From: Lentisphaerota bacterium
GTDB taxonomy: Bacteria; Verrucomicrobiota; Kiritimatiellia; RFP12; UBA3636
DNA length: 12,355 nt
Direction of reading: 5' to 3'
NCBI GenBank assembly: GCA_012511845.1
Contig: JAAZFF010000177.1
Location: forward strand, 1-12,355
Positions 7,438 to 12,355 of the stretch are shown here, one piece after another (positions within the stretch are counted from its first letter, which is position 1; every line of letters begins with the position of its first letter). The position numbers were made by a program, and so were the translations under genes. Under the pieces are notes generated by a model. That model saw nothing but the letters and a program-made list of their open reading frames with translations, made no database searches and had not been told where the DNA came from.

Positions 7438-9510
7438 ATGTTTACGACTGGGAAAATAAAATCTGTATACATTTTTTGTGTACTGGCTACCATGCTGATA
7501 GCGCAGGACAGCAGCGGAAAGTCCGGTACGACACAAAAAAGTCTTCAGCAACCTGCGCAAAAACGCAACCTTGAAAATGCTGACGATTTCAATGCTGTTG
7601 GTGACTGGCGTTCGATCAGCCGACCCGGTTATCGTGCGCAGCCCACACCGCAATCTGTTGAATTTTATAAGTATATAATGAAAAAGTGGGGTGACGGTGA
7701 AGAGGTTACCTGGGCAGAAAGACTCGTTATAAGCCGTATGATAAAGAATCGTACCTGGCCGGAGGCACCGACTGTCAGGGAACGCGACAAAGCTCTTGAT
7801 AAATGGCTTGAAGAACGTGCGGATGATTCAGACCCGAATATGTTTCTTGATCCGGAGGGCTGGTCGCGGAAGCAGGCTCACAAGTTGGCAAAAGACGGAC
7901 TTCACGAAGCCGGACTAGGAGACCGTGATAGGGAACCAAACGAGAATGTTCAAAAATTCCGTGAATACTGGCATGCCAAAACTCAAGAGGAGAAGGACGA
8001 GTTGCCGGTAGGCAAATGGATGAATGACTACCTGATTGGCAAGGGTTTTGATATGCGTACTGATGAAGAGCGCGCATATGATGAAGCCTGGCATACTGAG
8101 AGGGATGAAAAAGCAAGAGCTGAAGAGGAGGAAAGGGAGGCGGAGCGTAGGGAAGCAGAGGAGCGGATTGCAAAAGAGCAGCAGGACTGGTTTGATGAGA
8201 TGCGTAAGCGTGATGATGAGATGCAGGCAAGGCGTGAAGCTATTGCGCGCCTCGAAGAAGCTGTTCAACAGAGCAAGGAGGACGGATTTTCATCGGAAGA
8301 GGGAATGGAAGCAGGTGATGGAGGTGAGTTTGCAGAACAGCAGGAGGTGCCCGGGTCAGAGGATGCAGAACAGCCGGAATTGCCTGATGTGTTTGCCGGG
8401 ACAGAACCTGAAGAATCTGCAGAGAGGGATACAGGAGATGTAGCAGGAACAGAAGATAATGAAGGATCGGATGTTCAGCCGGACGAGCAAAAAATTGCGC
8501 AGGATGATACACAGGAAGAATCAACTCCTGAAGAACAACCGGAAAAATTTGCAGAGAAAGAACCTGACGATGTACCCAGTCGGAAAACGAAGGACGAAAA
8601 AGAGGAGGATTATGGCGAAAAAGGTCAAGTCGCCATGAGCGATGATCAGCCCGATGAATCCTACGGATTTGAAGCTGAAAGTGCACAGGAACAGGACTCG
8701 CATGGCGAAAAGACAACGACTCAGGGCTATGTTCAGGGATCGGATGGCACAAGAACTACTATATCAGAGACACGTGATGCGGCTGGTAATCTGGTTTCCA
8801 TAACAGAAACAACTACTGATGCGTCAGGCAACGTTGTTTCGCAGACTGTCTATGCCGGAGGGACAGGGGAGGGGAAAACTACCATGGGTGGAGACGATTT
8901 GCGCGGTGCGGAAGCCGGCAGTGATGTTGAAGTAGGTTTAGGTGTATCGAGCGGATATAATACGGCTGAGATATTTATTTCGCAGTGGGAGAGTGAACAG
9001 GGACAAAAAGGTCAGCTTGGTTCAGCAACAATGGGGCATAACGCAAGGATGTCCGAATCCGCCAACAGCGGTGATCAGCAGATGCGTGATGCACAAACTA
9101 TACGTGATTTCGGCGGACGCGATGCAAGGGATATTCAGGCAGCCTCGGCTCGTGAGACAGCCGGAGCGGCTCGTGAACAAAGTTGGGGCAGGGTAATAGG
9201 AGATGCGATTGAGTCAGGCATTGCAGAAGGTGGCGCGGCTTTTGGAGAAGAGTTTGGACACGGAGCAGCCAACAGGGCAATCTATGAAATATATGACGGG
9301 AGGAAGGAAAGAAGGGCTAAAAAACGAGAAGCTTTAACGGCCCAAGATAAAACACCGACGCGGATTGTCCCCGGGGACAGTGGATGCGACGGTGAATGCA
9401 CAGTACCGGAGGCTACTCCGGGAAAAGGTGGGGGTGAACACAAAAAATCACCTCCACCGGCAGAGCCGAGTGAGTGTGGTCCGCTAATTTTAACCGGCTG
9501 GAGCTCGTGA
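7438..9510 (+). CDS. Large acidic coiled-coil exported protein (cluster protein B)
   Basis: I do not recognise this 690-residue protein. A hydrophobic segment at about 8-22 (VYIFCVLATMLIA) looks like a signal peptide, though the cleavage site is weak. Residues 50-200 are tryptophan-rich and probably folded. Residues 205-280 are a charged Glu/Arg coiled coil (runs of EEEEREAERREAEER type). Residues 285-425 are disordered, very acidic and rich in Glu, Asp, Gln and Pro. Residues 430-475 hold two tandem beta units (TRDAAGNLVSIT and TTDASGNVVSQT), recalling RHS-type D-x-x-G-N-x-V repeats. Residues 582-632 are a Ser-Trp, glycine/alanine zipper and basic tail that is also found in protein E. The end has three cysteines (650, 654, 679). 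The acid-rich linker and short beta repeats suggest a surface or secreted structural protein. The ribosome site is weak, and the 5-bp gap to A suggests coupled translation. Confidence 0.82.
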   Translation: MFTTGKIKSVYIFCVLATMLIAQDSSGKSGTTQKSLQQPAQKRNLENADDFNAVGDWRSISRPGYRAQPTPQSVEFYKYIMKKWGDGEEVTWAERLVISRMIKNRTWPEAPTVRERDKALDKWLEERADDSDPNMFLDPEGWSRKQAHKLAKDGLHEAGLGDRDREPNENVQKFREYWHAKTQEEKDELPVGKWMNDYLIGKGFDMRTDEERAYDEAWHTERDEKARAEEEEREAERREAEERIAKEQQDWFDEMRKRDDEMQARREAIARLEEAVQQSKEDGFSSEEGMEAGDGGEFAEQQEVPGSEDAEQPELPDVFAGTEPEESAERDTGDVAGTEDNEGSDVQPDEQKIAQDDTQEESTPEEQPEKFAEKEPDDVPSRKTKDEKEEDYGEKGQVAMSDDQPDESYGFEAESAQEQDSHGEKTTTQGYVQGSDGTRTTISETRDAAGNLVSITETTTDASGNVVSQTVYAGGTGEGKTTMGGDDLRGAEAGSDVEVGLGVSSGYNTAEIFISQWESEQGQKGQLGSATMGHNARMSESANSGDQQMRDAQTIRDFGGRDARDIQAASARETAGAAREQSWGRVIGDAIESGIAEGGAAFGEEFGHGAANRAIYEIYDGRKERRAKKREALTAQDKTPTRIVPGDSGCDGECTVPEATPGKGGGEHKKSPPPAEPSECGPLILTGWSS

Positions 9511-9524
9511 ACCGTATACGGTTC
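9509..9524. repeat. Perfect 16-bp palindrome at the end of gene B
   Basis: GAACCGTATACGGTTC is a perfect palindrome overlapping the TGA of gene B (9508-9510). In RNA it would fold into a 6-bp stem with a TATA loop. There is no T tract right after it, so it is not a classical terminator. It could be a processing or stability element that separates B from the lipoprotein genes, or a dimeric regulator site in the 69-bp gap. Confidence 0.6.
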
Positions 9525-9579
9525 TGAAAGTGATGGAAATTATTTTGTCGGAGTCTGGGATTAATAACAGGGGAGCAGT

Positions 9580-10146
9580 ATGGGAAAGCTTAGTTTTTTG
9601 TTAATAGTATTTGCGACTTTTTTAACATCATGCACAACACCGGCAGGCTCGAGTTCCGGGGGAGTCGGAACAGGAAGACCTGGAGTTTTCGTGTCACCTC
9701 AAGCGTTACAGATCACAAATGTAGGGATTATGCCCTTCAAGGCGGCAACTACCCTTATAGGGGATTCTGTGTCGGATCAGTTTGTAACGGAGATGATGAA
9801 GCTGGGGCGATATGATTTGGTGGAAAGGGCACAGATGACCGGAGTGCTTGGCGAGACGGAGATTATACTCTCGGGGTTAACAGCGGGTGAGGCTGCCAGA
9901 CTGGGTCAGATGGCAGGGGCTGAAGGCGTTATTATAGGTACGGTTTCGGAATACGAAACTGTGGCACGTGGCGGTCGCACCTATCCGGTGGTGGGAATCT
10001 CCGTTCGTCTTATTGATTGCAATAGCGGCAAAATCTTATGGAGCGTGGATCATGCCGCACAGGGAGGGCGCAACGATACTCTTGCCCGACAATCCCGCAA
10101 GGTAGTACACGATATGGCTTTGGCGTTGGGGAGGCACTTAAACTAA
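9580..10146 (+). CDS. Outer-membrane-type lipoprotein with CsgG/LpoB-like domain (cluster protein C)
   Basis: This is a 188-residue lipoprotein. The signal peptide ends in the lipobox LTSC, with Cys18 to be lipidated and Thr19 at +2, which favours the outer membrane under Escherichia coli sorting rules. A Gly/Ser/Pro linker (19-42) leads to a CsgG-family fold (about 45-185). Family marks are VGIMPF at the first strand, VSDQFVTEMMKLGRYDLVERAQM (64-86), a GLTAGEAARLGQMAGAEGVIIGTV block (99-122) and LIDCNSGKILWSV (144-156). Compared with CsgG (about 260 mature residues), the segments forming the two membrane hairpins are nearly absent, so it probably does not form a CsgG-type pore. The small size and KILWS motif also fit LpoB-like activators of penicillin-binding proteins. 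The role is therefore open: periplasmic scaffold, ring or enzyme activator. AGGGGAG just before the ATG supports the start. Gene D follows after 15 bp. Confidence 0.85.
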   Translation: MGKLSFLLIVFATFLTSCTTPAGSSSGGVGTGRPGVFVSPQALQITNVGIMPFKAATTLIGDSVSDQFVTEMMKLGRYDLVERAQMTGVLGETEIILSGLTAGEAARLGQMAGAEGVIIGTVSEYETVARGGRTYPVVGISVRLIDCNSGKILWSVDHAAQGGRNDTLARQSRKVVHDMALALGRHLN

Positions 10147-10147
10147 T

Positions 10148-10153
10148 AAGGAG
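10148..10153 (+). promoter_or_regulatory. Shine-Dalgarno AAGGAG that selects the ATG of gene D
   Basis: AAGGAG lies 8 bases before ATG at 10162 but only 2 bases before the in-frame GTG at 10156, so the ATG is the real start. The protein then begins MKSLS, a normal lipoprotein signal. Confidence 0.75.
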
Positions 10154-10161
10154 TTGTGAGC

Positions 10162-11094
10162 ATGAAATCTTTATCGATAACTTTATTGTCAACTTTCTTT
10201 CTGGTATCAGGTTGTGCTACAAGAGTTCAGCAGATATACAGTCCGCCGCCGGTACAGCGAGTGTCGGCAGTTGCTGGGTCCGGCAGCAGGCCGGCACCGA
10301 AGCCTGTAGCGTTGCCGGCTTCGGCTATGCCGAGGGTAATGATAATAGTGGATGAAAAGAGCCTCGGCACGATAGCTACGGCAGAGGTCGAAGCTATGGC
10401 AGTACGGAAAATGATTTCTCTGAATATACCTGTTGTCGACCAGGATATGGTTCGTGCCAATATTGCCAAGGGACAGCAGATGCTGATTGCTGCGGGGGAT
10501 AACCGTGGAGCGGCGGCATTGGGTGCACAGTTCGGAGCGGACATCGTTCTGATTGGAGAGGCAGTTGCTAAGCCGTCGGCGCGTCGCATATCAGATACCA
10601 ACTTGCGTTCGTACCAGGCTGTGGCAACTCTGAGAGCAGTACGAACCGACAACTCTACTACACTTGCGGCAGCATCGGATGATGTAACGGTTGTCGGGCT
10701 TGAAGATGTAAGCGGAAGTGCAAAGGCATTACGCGGAGCAGGCGAGAAAGTGCTCGATACCCTGCTGCCGGATATGCTAGCAAGGTGGGCACCGGCAGGT
10801 GCGGGCGGAACCGGTGCCGACACGTTTGATCATTACGTTGATATGACGGTGGGCGGTGTTGACCAGATGTGGAAGCTCAAAGCTCTCCGCGATACTTTGC
10901 GCGGGCGAACTTCCGAGTTGAGAGATGTAGCTCAACGCAGCTATACGGCGGGGGTTGCCGAGTTCAGCATGGAATCGGCATTGCCGACTGAAGAACTGGC
11001 GGAGCTGCTTGTAATGTCACCCCCGGATGGTCTGAAACTGCAGATACTTGATATAGGTTCCGGAAAGATTCAGGCTCGTGCGGTGGTACCTTGA
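10162..11094 (+). CDS. Two-domain lipoprotein with CsgG/FlgT-like region (cluster protein D)
   Basis: This is a 310-residue lipoprotein. The signal ends LVSGC, with Cys18 as the lipid site and Ala19 at +2, again suggesting the outer membrane. Residues 24-56 are a Pro-rich linker like that of LpoB, which spans the periplasm. Residues 57-210 appear to be a divergent CsgG/TolB-N-type fold: a first strand (MPRVMIIVDE), a helix, LNIPVVDQDMVRANIAKGQ (87-105), then ALGAQFGADIVLIGEAVA (119-136), the same order as in protein C. Residues 225-308 form a second small alpha/beta domain (VDMTVGGVDQMWKLKALRDTL through LKLQILDIGSGKIQARAV). Its beta-alpha-beta pattern is seen in FlgT-like and similar envelope proteins. 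No cysteine remains after lipidation. It probably works with protein C, as paired CsgG-like lipoproteins sit side by side with 15 bp between them. The fold assignment is by motif order and is less certain than for C. Confidence 0.78.
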   Translation: MKSLSITLLSTFFLVSGCATRVQQIYSPPPVQRVSAVAGSGSRPAPKPVALPASAMPRVMIIVDEKSLGTIATAEVEAMAVRKMISLNIPVVDQDMVRANIAKGQQMLIAAGDNRGAAALGAQFGADIVLIGEAVAKPSARRISDTNLRSYQAVATLRAVRTDNSTTLAAASDDVTVVGLEDVSGSAKALRGAGEKVLDTLLPDMLARWAPAGAGGTGADTFDHYVDMTVGGVDQMWKLKALRDTLRGRTSELRDVAQRSYTAGVAEFSMESALPTEELAELLVMSPPDGLKLQILDIGSGKIQARAVVP

Positions 11095-11098
11095 GGAG
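11093..11098 (+). promoter_or_regulatory. Shine-Dalgarno GAGGAG overlapping the stop of gene D
   Basis: GAGGAG starts within the TGA of gene D and sits 6 bases before ATG at 11105. This makes 11105 the start of gene E. An upstream in-frame GTG at 11078 would add nine residues and spoil the signal peptide. The overlap suggests coupled translation of D and E. Confidence 0.75.
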
Positions 11099-11104
11099 AG
11101 AATA

Positions 11105-12121
11105 ATGAAAATACTACGCCTATTAACAGTTTCCACTTATTTGATGCTTTTTTCTGCCGTCATGGCAGCAAGCGACAGCAGTGTGCTGCTTAATGCTTAT
11201 ATGCGGTATGCCCTTGCAAGTGAAGTGCAGGCGCAGATTGACAAACTGGCGGAGCCGCTTGCAGAGGAGAGCGGTGAACAGATTTTGGATGAGTCTGATG
11301 CCTGGTTTGACCGGGAGCTTGACAAGCTTCGCGGAGCCCTTGATGAACAGTTCGGAAAAGATGCCCAAAATACATTTGGCAATTTTGTTGCGGAATATAC
11401 AAGTGCTGAAAATAATAACGATCTGGAGTATCTCGAAAAACTGATTGCAGATACAGAATTGAAGATAGAGCCTCTAGAGTATGCTGTGCTCAGACGGACG
11501 ATGCTGGAAAGCCGGCTTGCTGAGCCTTTTGCAGAAGGCGGGCGTCTTTTAAGTGAAATTCAGACATGGATAGAGCAGCTGAAAAAAAATGCACAGACTC
11601 CACCCCTTGCTATTTGGCTGAATCGCAAACAGGCTCCGGAACCGGCTGTTGGGAAGACGGAAATAAAGAAGATTAACCCATTGGCAGCTGCTGAAGCCAC
11701 AATGCCTGAATACAGTGCTTCATCAGAAATACAGATTGCAAGCCCTATGGAAGCATTTGCACAGAGTCGTAAAATGAAACGCGAGCGTGCCCTGGCAGAC
11801 GCTCATGCAGGTATGCAGCAAATGGCGATGGAACGACAGGCAGCCGAACAGGAGTTGGCGTCGCGCAAGGTGTCGGAGGCTCATGCAGATGCAGAGGCAA
11901 TGCGGGCGCAGGCACTGAAACTTGCATCTGTAGAAGAAGAGGCTATTGTGCAAAGGGCAAACAGCTGGACGAGTCGGCTCAAAGGTATAGTCGGCGCCAC
12001 GATAGGGGCGACAACAGGTGCTTTTACAGGTGGAATCGGTGCTGATGCCGGTCGCAGAGCTGCGGATTCCCTGTTTAATCTGAAAAGGAAATCTCCACGG
12101 GAAAGACGAAGAGACGACTGA
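11105..12121 (+). CDS. Exported alanine-rich coiled-coil protein with glycine-zipper tail (cluster protein E)
   Basis: I do not recognise this 338-residue protein. Residues 1-21 are a clear signal peptide (hydrophobic to FSAVMA, cleavage before ASDSS). Residues 22-165 are predicted mostly helical, Leu/Glu/Ala-rich (for example VQAQIDKLAEPLAEESGEQI) and probably a helical bundle. Residues 166-214 are a Pro/Ala linker. Residues 215-285 are an Ala/Glu/Gln/Met coiled coil. Residues 287-317 begin with Ser-Trp and run into a glycine zipper (G294, G297, G301, G305, G309, G312, G316), like the two-helix glycine-zipper segments of some outer-membrane proteins. The chain ends in a basic cluster (KRKSPRERRRDD). 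The same tail pattern closes protein B. The zipper could enter a membrane or pack helices into an oligomer. The mature chain has no cysteine and no lipobox. This is the last gene of the unit and I see no clear terminator after it. Confidence 0.8.
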   Translation: MKILRLLTVSTYLMLFSAVMAASDSSVLLNAYMRYALASEVQAQIDKLAEPLAEESGEQILDESDAWFDRELDKLRGALDEQFGKDAQNTFGNFVAEYTSAENNNDLEYLEKLIADTELKIEPLEYAVLRRTMLESRLAEPFAEGGRLLSEIQTWIEQLKKNAQTPPLAIWLNRKQAPEPAVGKTEIKKINPLAAAEATMPEYSASSEIQIASPMEAFAQSRKMKRERALADAHAGMQQMAMERQAAEQELASRKVSEAHADAEAMRAQALKLASVEEEAIVQRANSWTSRLKGIVGATIGATTGAFTGGIGADAGRRAADSLFNLKRKSPRERRRDD

Positions 12122-12162
12122 TCACTCTTTTGCCTCCAGGCTCGGAACTCCAGACTTTGATT

Positions 12163-12193
12163 TTGACCTTATTGACCGTGTTGACCCTATTGA
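12163..12193 (+). repeat. Tandem 9-bp repeat TTGACCnnn
   Basis: TTGACC starts at 12163, 12172 and 12181, and TTGA again at 12190, exactly 9 bp apart. The third parts of the units vary (TTA, GTG, CTA). The array could be a minisatellite, part of a dispersed intergenic repeat, or a regulator array near one helical turn for a gene beyond the window. Each unit also resembles a -35 box. Confidence 0.7.
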
Positions 12194-12248
12194 AATGCTT
12201 CTCTACCACGGCGGTTTGCGGAGAAACGCGCCCTACCTTCCCGAAAGA

Positions 12249-12330
12249 TCGTACTCGTTCACAGCGAAGCGGTACACGTTATACGTACACGAGGATGTAT
12301 ATGCGAAGGTTAAATCGTGTACGAGTACGA
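12249..12330. repeat. Nested inverted repeats built from GTACGAG/CGTACAC words
   Basis: TCGTACTCGT (12249-12258) is the exact reverse complement of ACGAGTACGA (12321-12330). Nested inside, CGTACACGA (12284-12292) is the reverse complement of TCGTGTACG (12315-12323). The right arms overlap, so the two pairings exclude each other, as in an element that can fold in two ways. This looks like a short dispersed palindromic element of the type found between genes in many bacteria. No transposase is present. Confidence 0.6.
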
Positions 12331-12355
12331 GAACGATTATGCCATCATGCAAGTA

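Larger units (their letters stand above)
12122..12355. other. Repeat-rich non-coding tail of the window
   Basis: No coding frame is convincing here. After gene E I find only a 4-bp inverted repeat (GCCT and AGGC near 12132-12141), too weak to call a terminator. The region then holds a 9-bp tandem repeat, a stretch with imperfect symmetry around GCGGTTTGCGGAGAAACGCG (12211-12230), and inverted repeats made of GTACGAG/CGTACAC words. The compositional patchwork suggests several dispersed intergenic elements side by side. Confidence 0.5.

Noticed and set aside
7775..8752. Long minus-strand and alternate-frame open stretches within gene B
   Set aside because: They arise from the purine-rich, Glu/Asp-coding strand of gene B; the products are biased (Leu/His/Pro-rich or Arg/Lys-rich) and carry no recognisable domain.
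7438..9510. RHS/YD-repeat toxin for gene B
   Set aside because: Only two short D-x-x-G-N-x-V units are present, far fewer than an RHS shell needs, and no toxin domain or immunity gene follows.
10227..10823. 198-codon minus-strand frame opposite gene D
   Set aside because: It is Ala/Ser/Thr-rich with no motif and no ribosome site, and gene D on the other strand has a lipobox and an operon context.
9580..11094. Curli secretion system
   Set aside because: Only CsgG-like folds are present; no CsgA/CsgB repeat proteins or CsgE/CsgF partners are seen, and protein C lacks the membrane hairpins.

Overview
The window looks like the chromosome of a Gram-negative bacterium of moderate GC content. It encodes two lipoproteins with clear lipoboxes, several exported proteins, an intracellular alpha-L-rhamnosidase and a BioW-BioF fusion. 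Envelope genes of unknown family beside GH78 glycosidases, and intergenic DNA rich in GTACGAG/CGTACAC-type repeats, would fit an uncultured PVC-group bacterium (Lentisphaerota or Kiritimatiellota). That placement is an impression and nothing in the window proves it. There are no rRNA or tRNA genes, CRISPR arrays, transposases or phage genes that I can see.

Layout. (1) Positions 298-2915, plus strand: a biotin pair. It consists of a fused pimeloyl-CoA synthetase/8-amino-7-oxononanoate synthase (BioWF) and, overlapping it by 4 bp, dethiobiotin synthetase (BioD). Together they cover pimelate to KAPA, and DAPA to dethiobiotin. BioA and BioB must lie elsewhere. A hairpin at the end of bioD probably ends transcription from both sides. 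(2) Positions 2970-6506, minus strand: a probable two-gene unit with an aldo/keto reductase upstream and a GH78 alpha-L-rhamnosidase downstream. The reductase reading frame is interrupted by a single in-frame TAG while everything around it stays in frame. (3) Positions 6794-12121, plus strand: five tightly spaced genes that all encode exported proteins. They are an unknown secreted protein (here A), a 690-residue acidic coiled-coil protein (B), a CsgG/LpoB-like lipoprotein (C), a second lipoprotein with a CsgG-like domain plus an extra C-terminal domain (D), and an alanine-rich coiled-coil protein (E). (4) Positions 12122-12355: a non-coding tail with a 9-bp tandem repeat and inverted repeats.

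The five-gene envelope cluster is the part most likely to be undescribed. Every product carries an export signal. Two are outer-membrane-type lipoproteins of the fold used by CsgG and LpoB, but the CsgG membrane hairpins appear to be missing from C. B and E end in the same kind of tail: a Ser-Trp pair, then a glycine/alanine zipper, then a cluster of basic residues, alignable with one gap. This suggests that B and E are partners or are handled by the same machinery, with C and D as outer-membrane anchors. Function is not shown by the sequence.
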